A DNA stretch of 64,000 nucleotides. Source: Saprospiraceae bacterium (lineage in GTDB: Bacteria > Bacteroidota > Bacteroidia > Chitinophagales > Saprospiraceae). The position numbers and the translations under genes were made by a program. This document shows positions 1-9,243 of this stretch, in pieces; the stretch's first letter is position 1; each line of letters opens with the position of its first letter. The notes below the pieces were generated by a model. It was not told the origin of the DNA. It saw nothing but the letters and a program-made list of their open reading frames with translations, and did no database searches. The stretch spans positions 62,001 to 126,000 of the forward strand of contig JADJYH010000015.1 of the NCBI GenBank assembly GCA_016719855.1, read 5' to 3'.

Positions 1-59
1 GGAGCAGCTACCGCAAGCATAACAGCGAACACTGCAATTTTGAACAGCTTATTTTTCAT
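1..59 (-). CDS. Secreted or membrane protein, N-terminus only
   Basis: Only the first 19 or so codons lie in the window. The ATG is at 59-57. The translation begins MKNKLFKIAVFAVMLAVAA, which is a lysine-rich start followed by a hydrophobic stretch and so looks like a signal peptide. It follows the DUF420 gene by 8 bases and is likely the next cistron of the respiratory operon. The function cannot be judged from this fragment. Confidence 0.55.
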   Translation of the reverse strand, partial: MKNKLFKIAVFAVMLAVAA

Positions 60-67
60 GGTAAACA

Positions 68-583
68 TCATTTGTAGTAAGGTTTAATCATCAGGTAGAG
101 CACTGGGCCTGTCACTGCTACGTACAGCCAAAACCAATAGACCCACCTTGCCATTCGCTTGTGCCTGTCGAACTGCCCGGTGAACGCACGAATATAAGTA
201 AACAAGATGAACGGGAAAATAACCGCCGCCAAGATGATATGTGTGATGAGCAGGGAAAAATATACGGGGCGAATCCAACCTTCACCGAGAAACTTGGTAT
301 CGGCATTGGTGACATGGTAAAGTACGTATCCCAGCAAAAACAGCAACGACGAAATCATGGCCAGGGTCATGGCTTTTTCGTGCTTCTCGCGCTGCTTGTT
401 TTTGATGAAGTAGAGGCCAGCCAACAGAATCAAAGCAGTTAACGCATTTAGCGCTGAGTAAACAGCCGGAAGAAAGGAAAAATCAATGCCCGTTTCAAAA
501 TGGATTCGGTGCATGAACGTCACCAGCAAAAGCACCACCGCCGTGGTTGCCCAAGCTGCTCGGTTCAGTTTTTTCCAGTGCAA
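68..583 (-). CDS. DUF420 membrane protein of the oxidase operon
   Basis: The 171-residue protein has about five hydrophobic segments (near residues 10-27, 37-58, 72-92, 108-130 and 146-167). Conserved-looking histidines sit near the membrane in HRIHFE and in the ITHIILA segment. This matches the DUF420 family (YozB-like), which in many bacteria lies beside cytochrome c oxidase assembly genes. Its biochemical role is not established. It is the penultimate visible cistron of the act/cox operon, directly after the Sco-like gene. The family call is from recognition of layout and context; an assembly role is inference. Confidence 0.75.
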   Translation of the reverse strand: MHWKKLNRAAWATTAVVLLLVTFMHRIHFETGIDFSFLPAVYSALNALTALILLAGLYFIKNKQREKHEKAMTLAMISSLLFLLGYVLYHVTNADTKFLGEGWIRPVYFSLLITHIILAAVIFPFILFTYIRAFTGQFDRHKRMARWVYWFWLYVAVTGPVLYLMIKPYYK

Positions 584-634
584 TGTCCGGTTGTTGCTGG
601 CTCATATCACGTCATTTTCAGTTTTCAAAACAGG

Positions 635-1243
635 TCAACGCCGTTTTTGTTTTGGGACCACCTTGGCAATATGCTCCACCATTCGGCCCATTTGAACATT
701 GTCGTTGATGTCATACAACTTCCTGATTGTCAAGCTGGTATCTGCCATTGCCACTCCGATTTCAGGGTTTGGCAGGTGGTAAACTTCATTGGCTAAATGG
801 TTCCATTCCGCTGCCGACGTACCCAGCAGGTACCATTGCTTGTGGTCTTTGATGCCAAGTTGGGTTGCTGTTTCGAGCAGCGTTTTGGAGGAATCCATTT
901 GGATGAAAGAAAGGAAAACAACGTCCGCTGTTTCGTCAAAGCTCTGGTGGACTTTGGCTATCCGATCGGCCAAGGGCCTTGCTGCGGCTAGGTCGTTTGG
1001 CAAGAAGTTGACCACCGTCACCTTGCCGTGCAGTCCTTCTGCGCTGATTGGCTCGTTCTGTTGGTTCTTGCATTGAAATCCGGAGACCTTGCCCAACATC
1101 TCCAACTCAGCGACTGCCGTGCGGGAGTGCGTCCTGCCCATGTACAGGTAGTACAAAGAACCGATCGGCATGATGAAAAGAACTGCAAAAACCACTGCCC
1201 TCCAGAATTTGTTTGCGGGCTTTACTGCTTTGATGTTTTCCAT
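635..1243 (-). CDS. Sco1/SenC-like thioredoxin-fold protein lacking the copper-site cysteines
   Basis: The 202-residue protein has one N-terminal membrane anchor (about residues 13-33) and a periplasmic thioredoxin-like domain. Sco proteins deliver copper to the CuA site of oxidase subunit II using a CxxxC motif and a distal histidine. Here the segment after the first core strand reads VNFLPNDLAAARP, where the family normally has two cysteines, and no typical distal histidine is seen. The length, the strand-helix pattern (VVFLSFIQMD, then a QLGIKDHKQW helix) and the place between subunit IV and DUF420 all fit the Sco family. The domain may be structural or regulatory rather than a copper carrier. 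The frame is open throughout, so an indel does not explain the loss. Confidence 0.65.
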   Translation of the reverse strand: MENIKAVKPANKFWRAVVFAVLFIMPIGSLYYLYMGRTHSRTAVAELEMLGKVSGFQCKNQQNEPISAEGLHGKVTVVNFLPNDLAAARPLADRIAKVHQSFDETADVVFLSFIQMDSSKTLLETATQLGIKDHKQWYLLGTSAAEWNHLANEVYHLPNPEIGVAMADTSLTIRKLYDINDNVQMGRMVEHIAKVVPKQKRR

Positions 1244-1257
1244 TGAAATTTGCTAAC

Positions 1258-1291
1258 AAAAAAGGCGAGCCTGTTGGGTCTCGCCTTTTTG
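1258..1291 (-). terminator. Hairpin with U-tract between subunit IV and the Sco-like gene
   Basis: A near-perfect GC-rich stem (AAAAAGGCGAG paired with CTCGCCTTTTT) has T runs on both sides, so it could act in either direction. It lies just after the stop of the subunit IV gene. It may end or reduce transcription before the Sco-like and DUF420 genes. Confidence 0.7.
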
Positions 1292-1296
1292 ATTTC

Positions 1297-1725
1297 TTAA
1301 ATCAGGTATTGAGCCGTGGCTTCGTCGTAGTCGAGACTTCCGGTAGCCGGTTTTTTGTTGACCTCTTCGTGGTTTTTCTCGTCAATTTGGTTGCGCCGTG
1401 CGCCCCATGAAGCGCCCTCTTGGAAGAACGCAATCACCGCCCAAACAAGCAGCAGCATTGGTAAAAGCACACTCCAGCGGAGCCCCTGCACTTCGGTAGC
1501 CATGTGCATGAAATTGTACACGATGAAATATGCCTTGTAAAGACTGAAACCCACCATGAGCGCCATGTAAATATAGTGAAGCGCTCCCGTGAAATGCACG
1601 CCATGAATTAGGTGGCCTTTGGCGAGCAATGCAATCAACACCTCGATGATGGTGATGGCTCCCAACAATTTCAAGCCGTAAACAACTAGCTTTTTCTGTT
1701 CGTCATAACTTAAGTGACCTGCCAT
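1297..1725 (-). CDS. Cytochrome c oxidase subunit IV (caa3-type)
   Basis: The 142-residue protein has three hydrophobic segments (about residues 14-35, 45-70 and 83-101) and a charged C-terminal tail. Size, three-helix layout and position after two subunit III genes fit the prokaryotic cytochrome c oxidase subunit IV family, a small structural subunit of A-type heme-copper oxidases. The histidine-rich loop GHLIHGVHFTGALHYIYMA faces the second helix. The reading frame is intact. It shares the operon with coxA, coxB and the act genes. Family assignment is by size, topology and context more than by a unique motif. Confidence 0.8.
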   Translation of the reverse strand: MAGHLSYDEQKKLVVYGLKLLGAITIIEVLIALLAKGHLIHGVHFTGALHYIYMALMVGFSLYKAYFIVYNFMHMATEVQGLRWSVLLPMLLLVWAVIAFFQEGASWGARRNQIDEKNHEEVNKKPATGSLDYDEATAQYLI

Positions 1726-1781
1726 ATTTCCTAAATTTAGAATTTTTAACTTAGTTGAGAATGTGGTTGTTCAGCTTCGAT

Positions 1782-2768
1782 TTACAGAAGGTAAAACACA
1801 AGGAACACGAAGACCCAAACAAGGTCCACAAAGTGCCAGTAGAGGCCAATTTTTTCAACCATTTCGTATTGGTTGTTGCGTTTGGCATAAATTCCGCTGG
1901 CTGCATTTATCATCACTATGGTCAAAAAAACCACGCCAGAGAATACGTGGAAGCCGTGGAAGCCTGTAATGAAGAAGAACAAAGCCCCGAAAGCGACCGG
2001 CCCAAAGGCTTCTTTTACAATCTCTCCACCAGCCGATTTATAAGCGCCATGCTCGTATTGGTGCGTACCGTGGTTTATGGTAATCAAGTAAGGAGTCTCA
2101 GCTTCAAATGATTTGCCAGCGAACGACTCACCTTCGTGGCTTATCTTCTCAAAATAGCGATTATCAACCATGTCTTCCTTTCCATTTGGTAAGTAGTACA
2201 CCGACTTTGCGCCATGAATGTCCTGTTCAACCTTGGTAAAGCCCTGTGCTTCCAGCTCTTTTCCAGAAAGATACTGTCCACCTTCCGTATGCATAGAAAA
2301 GGGATTGGTAAGGATGGAAACGCCTTCTTCCTTCATCAGCGTCGTCCACTCCCAAGCTTGGCAGCTAAGGAATGTTGCCCCACCGAGTATGGTCAGGAAC
2401 ATCCAAAATACTACGCCCCGTTTGTTGTTGTAGTGGCCTTCCTGCACGGCACGTACCATGGTTACGGAGCTGGCAATCAGCACAAAGGTCATGAAGGTAA
2501 CGAACACCAGCGGCGCCTTGCCACCAAATAGGTTGTGGATGCCAAAAGGTGCTTTTTCGAAGACAAAATCAGGAATCGGCCAAGTGTTGCTGCTGAAACG
2601 CAGCGCACCGTAGGCAATGAGGAAACCCGAAAATGTAAATGCATCTGATAGGAGAAAATACCACATCATCAGCTTGCCGTAGCTTGCCTTGAAAGGTTCC
2701 TTCCCACCCGACCAAAGTTGCTCGTCTGTGTCGTGGCCGTGCTCTAAAACTGCTGCTTCTGAAGCCAT
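1782..2768 (-). CDS. Cytochrome c oxidase subunit III (second copy, long form)
   Basis: This heme-copper oxidase subunit III has several membrane helices and the C-terminal segment FFITGFHGFHVFSGVVFLTIV typical of the family, followed by YWHFVDLVWVFVF. A roughly 100-residue soluble insertion (about residues 140-245) sits between helix pairs and makes the protein longer than the usual 190-260 residues. I chose the ATG at 2768 (MASEAAVLEHGHD). An upstream in-frame extension to 2843 runs through low-complexity repeat DNA and is unlikely to be coding. It follows a shorter, frameshifted subunit III gene; two subunit III genes in tandem are common in Bacteroidota oxidase clusters. Confidence 0.88.
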   Translation of the reverse strand: MASEAAVLEHGHDTDEQLWSGGKEPFKASYGKLMMWYFLLSDAFTFSGFLIAYGALRFSSNTWPIPDFVFEKAPFGIHNLFGGKAPLVFVTFMTFVLIASSVTMVRAVQEGHYNNKRGVVFWMFLTILGGATFLSCQAWEWTTLMKEEGVSILTNPFSMHTEGGQYLSGKELEAQGFTKVEQDIHGAKSVYYLPNGKEDMVDNRYFEKISHEGESFAGKSFEAETPYLITINHGTHQYEHGAYKSAGGEIVKEAFGPVAFGALFFFITGFHGFHVFSGVVFLTIVMINAASGIYAKRNNQYEMVEKIGLYWHFVDLVWVFVFLVFYLL

Positions 2769-2778
2769 AATGATTTTG

Positions 2779-2883
2779 AATAGTTGGATTGCTGGATTAT
2801 TGGATTGTTGGATTACTGGGTTGTGCATTTTAGCAATCAACAATTCAGCAATCTAGCAAACCAACAATTTGACAATCAATCAT
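2779..2883 (-). repeat. Low-complexity word array filling the gap between the two subunit III genes
   Basis: Degenerate tandem copies of a word like TTGGATTG appear in the left half, and the complementary words (CAATC, CAACAATT) appear in the right half, so the gap can fold back on itself imperfectly. It begins directly after the TAA stop of the upstream subunit III gene and ends about 10 bases before the next start codon. It is one of several arrays of this kind in the window. Confidence 0.6.
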
Positions 2884-3458
2884 TTAGCGATAAAATGATA
2901 GAAATATGAACAAATAGACCCAAAGGAAATCAACAAAATGCCAATAGGTCAAAGTGAGTTCAAACCGGATTTTGCGCTTTGGGGTTACTTTAAACTTTAG
3001 CCCAAAAGCGCTGATCAATGAAACCGTCAATGCAGCCAAGCCACCGATGACGTGTGCTGCATGAAACCAAGTAATCACGTAAATAAAGTCGCCCGACGGG
3101 TTCAAGGTAAACGGAACACCATCAGCTGCAAGGGCAACCCAGCGTATTGAAAAACAAAGAACAAAATAGCCAGTACGTAAGTCGCCACCAGGAACGATTT
3201 GTACAGCAATTCTTTCCCTTTTTTAAAAGCAAGGAACGAAGCGTGAAGCGTGGCACTGCTCAACAAAATAACCAGTGTGCTTACTTTGAAAATGCCCGGC
3301 AATTGGAACTCCAGCCAATTGCCAGCAGCCTGGCGTACCACGTATGCGCTTGTGAGCGATGCAAACATCATCACAATAGAACCACAGGCCACCCAAACCG
3401 CAAATTTGTGGGGATGGATTTTGTTCCTTCCGCTATTTTCATTTAAAGTCAAATCCAT
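2884..3458 (-). CDS. Cytochrome c oxidase subunit III (first copy), frameshifted
   Basis: The N-terminal part (from ATG 3458, MDLTLNENSG) holds three hydrophobic helices and is open to 3102. The C-terminal part continues in another frame as NPSGDFIYVITWFHAAHVIGG, the family's conserved helix with its His pair, then YWHFVDFLWVYLFIF to the stop at 2884. The join is near 3137, where the expected Gly-Trp is missing. A loss of one or four bases would account for it. Together the pieces give about 190 residues, the normal length. The start overlaps ctaB closely (ctaB stops at 3461). The break may be a sequencing error or a real lesion; the intact second copy at 1782-2768 could compensate. Confidence 0.8.
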
Positions 3459-3460
3459 TT

Positions 3461-4363
3461 TCAAATCTTGTCAAGCCAGAGCGCAGTTAGCGCCATTGGC
3501 AAATAAAAGAATGAGAAAAACATCAATTGCATGGCAGCTTTCCTGTCGCTCTGCCGGTACAAGTTCCAGCCGAACCAAGCGTAGGCCAAGGCCAAGATGC
3601 TAACAACCACCGCCGAAACCAAGCCAGTCACGTTGGTGAAAAAAGGAACAAGCCCTACTGGCACCAAGCAAAGCGCATAAAAAACACCTTGCAGGCCAAT
3701 GCTCGGGTCTTGTTTGCCATCTTTGGCTACCACGAACTTGAACCCAGCTTTCTGGTAGTCCTCAAATCCAAGCCAACTGATGGCCCCAAAGTGTGGGAAC
3801 TGCCAAAAAAATTGGAGCAAAAACAAGGTCAGCGCCAACGATGTCAACTCTCCTTGAAAAGCCACACACCCAATCAGCATCGGCAATGCACCCGGCAAGG
3901 CACCCACGGCTATTGCCGAAGGCGAAATCCGTTTCATTGGCGTGTAGAGGAAGGCGTAGCTCAACAGGGCAATCACTCCAAAAAAGGAGGCCCAAGGGTT
4001 GAACATCGCCAACAACATCAGGCCAATGATGCTCAGGATTCCAGCGGCAAGCACCGCTTCCGAAACCGTCATCCGGCCTGTGGCCAATGGGCGGTTAGCT
4101 GTGCGCTTCATCAATTTGTCAAAATCCCTTTCGAGCACTTGGTTCAGCGCATTCGCTGCACCCGCCACACAGAAGCCACCGAGCGAAAGTATCAAAACAG
4201 ATGGCCAATTCACGCCGCCTTCTGCTGCAATCAAATAGGCCATAACCGCAGAATAAACCACGGTAAGGGACAATTTGAACTTAACCAGCTCCCCGAAGTC
4301 ACGCACTTTTTGCGAAACCAAACTGATGGGGGATGCCGAGGCAACCTTTATTTTATTATTCAC
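3461..4363 (-). CDS. ctaB: Protoheme IX farnesyltransferase (heme O synthase)
   Basis: This membrane enzyme farnesylates heme B to heme O, the first step towards the heme A of the oxidase. The 300-residue protein has the UbiA-type prenyltransferase layout of about nine helices. The first conserved loop reads NALNQVLERDFDKLMKRT followed by NRPL, the Asp-rich prenyl-diphosphate site with the RT..RPL signature. A second loop, DYQKAGFKFVVAKDGK, matches the second catalytic loop. It sits between coxA and the first subunit III gene, so synthesis of the cofactor is co-transcribed with the enzyme that needs it. The frame is intact and the length is normal. Confidence 0.93.
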   Translation of the reverse strand: MNNKIKVASASPISLVSQKVRDFGELVKFKLSLTVVYSAVMAYLIAAEGGVNWPSVLILSLGGFCVAGAANALNQVLERDFDKLMKRTANRPLATGRMTVSEAVLAAGILSIIGLMLLAMFNPWASFFGVIALLSYAFLYTPMKRISPSAIAVGALPGALPMLIGCVAFQGELTSLALTLFLLQFFWQFPHFGAISWLGFEDYQKAGFKFVVAKDGKQDPSIGLQGVFYALCLVPVGLVPFFTNVTGLVSAVVVSILALAYAWFGWNLYRQSDRKAAMQLMFFSFFYLPMALTALWLDKI

Positions 4364-4396
4364 CTAAATGGTTGTTAATCAAGTTATTGTCAAAAA

Positions 4397-6251
4397 TCAA
4401 TGGTCTTCAGTCTCCCCTTCCCTCATCGGTTCCACTTGGGAAACGAACTCCTCACCGTTTTTGCCATAATCGTAGGCCCAACGGTGAACAGTTGGCAGTT
4501 TGCCAGGCCAGTTGCCGTGTCCGGGTTGGATGGGTGTCGTCCACTCGATGGTCGTTGCGCCCCAAGGGTTTTTGCTGGTAACTTTTTTGCCCTTCCAAAT
4601 GCTGTAAAAGAAGTTCACGAACATCAACACTTGGAAACCAAAAGTAACAATGGCGGCAATGGTGATGAACTGGTTCATTTCGGAGAAATGCGAAAAAGTG
4701 TCAAAGTTGTCGAATCGGTAATAGCGACGTGGAACGCCGGCCATGCCAAGGTAGTGCATTGGCCAGAAGATGGCATAGGCGCCGATAAAAGTGCCCCAGA
4801 AGTGCATCTTGCCCATCGTCTCGTTCATAAAGCGGCCAAACATCTTTGGAAACCAATGGTAAACACCTGCGAACATGCCGAAGAAGGCGGCCACGCCCAT
4901 AACGATGTGGAAGTGGGCGACAACAAAGTAGGTGTCGTGCATTTGGATGTCAATGGCAGAATTGCCAAGGAAGATGCCTGTCAAACCACCAGAGATGAAC
5001 ATCGAAACGAAGCCAATGGCAAACATGGAGGCTGTATTGTACCGTAGGTTTGACTTATAAATCGTGGTAATCCAGTTGAACACTTTCACTGCCGATGGTA
5101 CAGCAATGATGAGCGTAAAGATTACGAAGAAGTTTGAAATGAAGGGGTTCACGCCCGACATGAACATGTGGTGCGCCCAAACAATGAAGGAAAGGAAACC
5201 GATGGCAAGGATGGAATAGACCATCGCCTTGTAACCGAAAATTGGCTTTCGGCAATGTACGGACAACACTTCTGACGTAAGACCCATTGCTGGCAGGATG
5301 ATGATGTACACCTCTGGGTGTCCCAAAAACCAGAACAAGTGCTGGTAAAGTATCGGGCTGCCGCCAACATGGTCGAGCGCCTGGCCGCCGATGAATATTT
5401 CGCTAAGGTAAAAGCTGGTACCCATTCCCCTGTCAAACATCAACAACAAAAAGCCAGAAACCAATACGGGGAAAGAAAGCAGCGCCAAAATTGCAGTGAC
5501 AAAAAATGCCCAAATCGTCAACGGCATCCGCCACATGGTCATGCCTTTTGTGCGCAGGTTCAATACAGTGGTGACATAGTTAATGCCACCCAATGCGACT
5601 GAAATCACAAAAAAATACCAAGCTCAAAAGCCACAGGGTCATACCAGTTCCAGACCCATCGGAGGCTTGGGGCAACGCACTCAATGGTGGGTATGCCACC
5701 CAACCGCCAGCAAACGGCCCAGTGCTGAGGAACAACGAGTAGAACATGACGATACTGGCCAAGAAAAAGAACCAGTAAGACAACATATTGAGCAATGGAG
5801 AAGCCATGTCACGAGCACCCAACTGCAATGGAATTAGCAGGTTACTGAATGTTCCGCTCAACCCGGCTGTTAGCACGAAAAATACGATGATTGTACCGTG
5901 CATGGTCACCAAAGCATAGTAAAACTCAGGTGCCAAGGTGCCGATACCGGTATCAGCATTTATCTCTATCCACTTGCCCAACAATGGTCGAAGCCAGGTC
6001 ATGCTTTCTTCTGGGAAGCCCAGTTGCAGACGGAAAACCAGGGACATGCCTGCCCCAATCAAGGCCCAAATCATCCCTGTAATCAGGAACTGACGGGCAA
6101 TGATTTTGTGGTCCATGCTGAAGATGTACTTCGTAATGAAGTTTGACTTAAACTTGTCACCATGCTCATGCTCGTGAAAATGGTCATCGAAGCCCAATTC
6201 TTCTATTAGCTTATCTTCACGGTCTTGAACGGCGGTAGTTGCGTTAGCCAT
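4397..6251 (-). CDS. coxA: Cytochrome c oxidase subunit I, frameshifted in a T7 run
   Basis: This is the catalytic heme-copper subunit. The N-terminal part carries the low-spin heme His in YALVTMHGTIIVFF. The C-terminal part carries HPEVYIIILP (CuB His and the cross-linked Tyr), WAHHMFMSG (two CuB His), and VVAHFHIVMG (heme a3 and heme a His). The parts are in different frames, joined at a run of seven A on the plus strand (5609-5615). With six, the protein reads SLVFFVISVALGGINY without a break. That makes a homopolymer sequencing error likely. The combined length is about 617 residues, normal for a caa3 subunit I with an N-terminal extension. Start: MANATTAVQDRED at 6251. Confidence 0.92.
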
Positions 6252-6289
6252 ATTTCGATTTTTTTTCTTCTTAGATTAAGCTTTGGTTC

Positions 6290-7792
6290 TTATTGGGTTA
6301 AAATCTGGAATTCTGTGCGTCGGTTTTTTGCCTTGCCCTCATCGGTATCGTTCGTGTCAACAGGTTTTGTTTCACCATAACCCCTCGATTTCAACCTGGC
6401 TGGAGCTACTTGCTTTGACACCAAATAGTCATAAACCAACCTCGACCTTGCTTGAGAAAGTGTCATGTTTGAAGCGTCATCGCCATCACTGTCCGTGTGG
6501 CTTGAAACCTCTATGGTCATGTTGGGATACTTGTTCAACACAGCAACCAGGTTGTCCAACTCGTATTTTGATTTGTCATCGAGTTCAGCCGAGCCAGTTT
6601 TATAATACACATAGTTGAGTCGGATAACCTTCTCTTCGGGTGTTGAGGCAGAAAGCGCCTTATCAACAGCCGTATCAAAATCTTGTTTACGCTGGCGAAT
6701 CTCTGCACCCAAAACCTCATCCTTGCGTGGGTCAAAATCTTTGCCCCTTACGCTGCTGAGGTAGGTAGATTGCTGCTCTTTCTCCCACTTGTCAAATTCT
6801 TCTTGGGAAACTATCCTTACCAGTTTCCGCATGGAGAAGTGCCCCTTGCCACAAAGTTCCGCACAGGCCAACTCGTATTCAAACACTTTCCAAAGTGGAG
6901 GACTTTTCGGGTCTTTCGGGTCGGAAGGTGCTTGGTACTCAGGGTATTTGCTGAGCATTTGGCGGTATTCCTCCGTTGTTTTGATTGGGGTAAATACAAA
7001 ATATGTAGGCATGCCAGGTACGGCGTCCATCTTCACCCGAAAGTGGGGCAGGTCAAAACTGTGCAAAACGTCCATCGCCGTTATACGTACCCGCACCTTT
7101 TTGCCTACTGGCAAAACCAAGTCTGATGGCATGTAGTCGTCGAGGTTTTTGTCATCCAACCAATCCTGGCCGAGCGGGTTTTCACCGGGCTTTATGAGCC
7201 TAAAATTCTTGGTACCCAACTTGCCGTCTGCACCAGGGTAGCGCAAGTGCCACAAGTACTGCTGGCCAGTAGCTTCTATCTCGATGTACTCATCATCGCT
7301 TGACACGTCGGCCATTACCTCGTTCCAAGCCACAAGCCCCTTGATTACAAGGAAGCACATTACAACAGCTGGGACGGCAGTCCAAATCACCTCCAACTTG
7401 TTGTCGTGTGGCATGAACTCGGCGATTACACCCTTACGGCCACGGTATTTGTAGGCAAACCAGAACAAAGCAATATGGGTCAGTACGAATACAATTCCCG
7501 TAAAGAACAGCGTAATGTTGAAAGCGCCATCAAGCACACCACCATGGGCAGAAGCTGCCTCATGCGGGCCATAGCCAAGCATCCAATTCTTGTAATGCCA
7601 CGCTGACCAAAAAGTAAGCACCAGAAAGCCAATCATAAACAGCAACATGCCATTGGCGCTTCTCTTGTTGGATTCAATTTGAACCGCCTCTTCGCCCCTA
7701 ATCTTGGCGGCCAAATCAGTGACCTTGCCAATTTGAATGATTACAATGACGATGAGAATTAAACAACCTATGATAATTAATCCAGTACTCAT
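6290..7792 (-). CDS. coxB: Cytochrome c oxidase subunit II fused to an OmpA-like peptidoglycan-binding domain
   Basis: The protein is 500 residues against about 250-350 for usual subunit II. Residues 1-20 and 48-66 are hydrophobic, and two more helices (about 91-115 and 133-152) form the subunit II anchor. The CuA cupredoxin domain follows, with ligands visible as His244 (VLHSFDLPHFRVK), Cys310, Cys314, His318 and Met321 (CAELCGKGHFSM). After a charged linker (about 330-390) comes an OmpA/MotB domain at about 392-498, with HTDSDGDDASN, LSQARS, GYGETKP and NRRTEF motifs. Both extra domains would lie in the periplasm. The frame is continuous with no junction anomaly. By inference the fusion may tether the oxidase to the cell wall. 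It lies between actF and coxA. Confidence 0.93.
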   Translation of the reverse strand: MSTGLIIIGCLILIVIVIIQIGKVTDLAAKIRGEEAVQIESNKRSANGMLLFMIGFLVLTFWSAWHYKNWMLGYGPHEAASAHGGVLDGAFNITLFFTGIVFVLTHIALFWFAYKYRGRKGVIAEFMPHDNKLEVIWTAVPAVVMCFLVIKGLVAWNEVMADVSSDDEYIEIEATGQQYLWHLRYPGADGKLGTKNFRLIKPGENPLGQDWLDDKNLDDYMPSDLVLPVGKKVRVRITAMDVLHSFDLPHFRVKMDAVPGMPTYFVFTPIKTTEEYRQMLSKYPEYQAPSDPKDPKSPPLWKVFEYELACAELCGKGHFSMRKLVRIVSQEEFDKWEKEQQSTYLSSVRGKDFDPRKDEVLGAEIRQRKQDFDTAVDKALSASTPEEKVIRLNYVYYKTGSAELDDKSKYELDNLVAVLNKYPNMTIEVSSHTDSDGDDASNMTLSQARSRLVYDYLVSKQVAPARLKSRGYGETKPVDTNDTDEGKAKNRRTEFQILTQ

Positions 7793-7867
7793 TTATGAAC
7801 GAATTAATAATTTTTCAAAAATTGATTCTGGGGCTTTTTGATGAAGTATCCGTTTTGACAACAAATA

Positions 7868-9175
7868 CTATTCGTAAGCCTGAACCTCGTGGTGTAAACT
7901 CTCCTCAAGATATGGGTCATTTTGAGGTATTAGTGGTGCTTTGGAAAGCTGATTGAAAACAAAATAGATGAAAAATGCCGTGAACCCAAGGAATATACCC
8001 AACTCCAAAAGTCCTGGAATGGTGAACCCTGCTACGAAGGAAGAAGCATGTTCAACTGCATGGCCTGCTGCTTCGTGACCGCCTTCTTTGCCATGGGCCA
8101 TTGCTTCTACGGCTGTGTTCAACACACCTGGCTTTATCATGTAAAAATAATCGAACCAGTGGCCAACGAACACAAGCGCAGCGGTGAAGAACAAGGTTCC
8201 AAAACGGCGCTTAGTCGTGTTGCGCATCAAAATCAAGAACGGGAGCACGAAGTTGATTACCAAGTTGCCAAAGAACAGCACCGGAAAGTCATTTTTGCGC
8301 TGGAAAAAATAGACCGTTTCTTCGCCGTTGTTCGTGTACCATATAAGCATGTACTGGGAGAACCAACAATAAGTCCAGAAAATGCTGAATGCAAACATGA
8401 ATTTACCGAGGTCGTGCAGGTGCTCCTTGGTTACTTGTTCAAGGTATCCTTTTGATTTCAAGTAAATGACCAGCATGATAGTAAGCGCACAAGCACCCAG
8501 CCACCAGCTTGTCATTGAGTACCATGCGAACAATGTGCTGTACCAATGAGCATCCAATGACATGACCCATTGCCAAACCATCGCCGGGCCTGTGAACGCT
8601 GCAATCGGAAGGAACACGGCCGCATACTTGCGGAGGTTGCGATGAATGCCATAGTTGGCTACCTCTTTGCCGCTTGCATCCTCTTGCAAGGAAAGCTGAC
8701 GGAATTTGCGGGCGAAGAAAATCCAAGCACCTACAATAATCAAGGTGCCAAACAGGTACCAGTTTTTGTTCAAAAAGGAGGCTTTGCCAGTCAAAACCCT
8801 GTCACCTGCCACCGCCTCAGTATCCGACCAATGGTACAAGTGGTTGAGGTGGGCATAAACTGCAATGCCTATGATAACCATCATTACCAAGCCTGGAATT
8901 AGGAAGAGCGAAAAAGCTTCCCAAATCCGTTTGAATATTACGTACCAACCGGCATAAGCGACGGTAAAAGCAGCGATAACAAACGTTATCATGAATGCCA
9001 TCCCTGTAAAAAATACAGCATTGACCAGGAAATTGGACCAGAAGCGGGCATGAACCCCTGCTGCCGCAATTTGTTCCGGTTCCAAAAAATAGCTCAACAC
9101 AAGGCAAAGCAAACCAAGCCCCATTGTTGCTATTAAAAAGTTCTTTTGTTTTGCTTCAAACGTAAACTGCTTCAT
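7868..9175 (-). CDS. actF: Alternative complex III subunit ActF (quinol:cytochrome c oxidoreductase membrane subunit)
   Basis: The 435-residue integral membrane protein has about ten hydrophobic segments. The central TGPAMVWQWVMSLDAHWYSTLFAWY and FAFSIFWTYCWFSQYMLIWYTN stretches are typical of the ActF subunit, a relative of the NrfD-like ActC. Alternative complex III oxidises menaquinol and passes electrons to cytochrome c or directly to the adjacent oxidase. The gene follows actE and precedes coxB, the normal order in Bacteroidota. The C-terminus has a histidine-rich periplasmic or cytoplasmic loop (HGKEGGHEAAGHAVEH) before the last helix. The frame is intact. Confidence 0.92.
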   Translation of the reverse strand: MKQFTFEAKQKNFLIATMGLGLLCLVLSYFLEPEQIAAAGVHARFWSNFLVNAVFFTGMAFMITFVIAAFTVAYAGWYVIFKRIWEAFSLFLIPGLVMMVIIGIAVYAHLNHLYHWSDTEAVAGDRVLTGKASFLNKNWYLFGTLIIVGAWIFFARKFRQLSLQEDASGKEVANYGIHRNLRKYAAVFLPIAAFTGPAMVWQWVMSLDAHWYSTLFAWYSMTSWWLGACALTIMLVIYLKSKGYLEQVTKEHLHDLGKFMFAFSIFWTYCWFSQYMLIWYTNNGEETVYFFQRKNDFPVLFFGNLVINFVLPFLILMRNTTKRRFGTLFFTAALVFVGHWFDYFYMIKPGVLNTAVEAMAHGKEGGHEAAGHAVEHASSFVAGFTIPGLLELGIFLGFTAFFIYFVFNQLSKAPLIPQNDPYLEESLHHEVQAYE

Positions 9176-9243
9176 TATTGCAGGTATTTTATTGACCGAC
9201 CTAAGCCGGATTGTTTTATGGTGTGCGCTAAAATATCAAATTC

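Noticed and set aside
2769..2843. N-terminal extension of subunit III upstream of 2768
   Set aside because: The extra 25 codons are repeat DNA (QQSNNPAIQ-like) and the ATG at 2768 starts a normal subunit III N-terminus.
3527..4378. A 283-codon plus-strand frame opposite ctaB
   Set aside because: The translation is rich in His, Gln and Arg without hydrophobic pattern or motif, as expected for the complement of a membrane protein gene.
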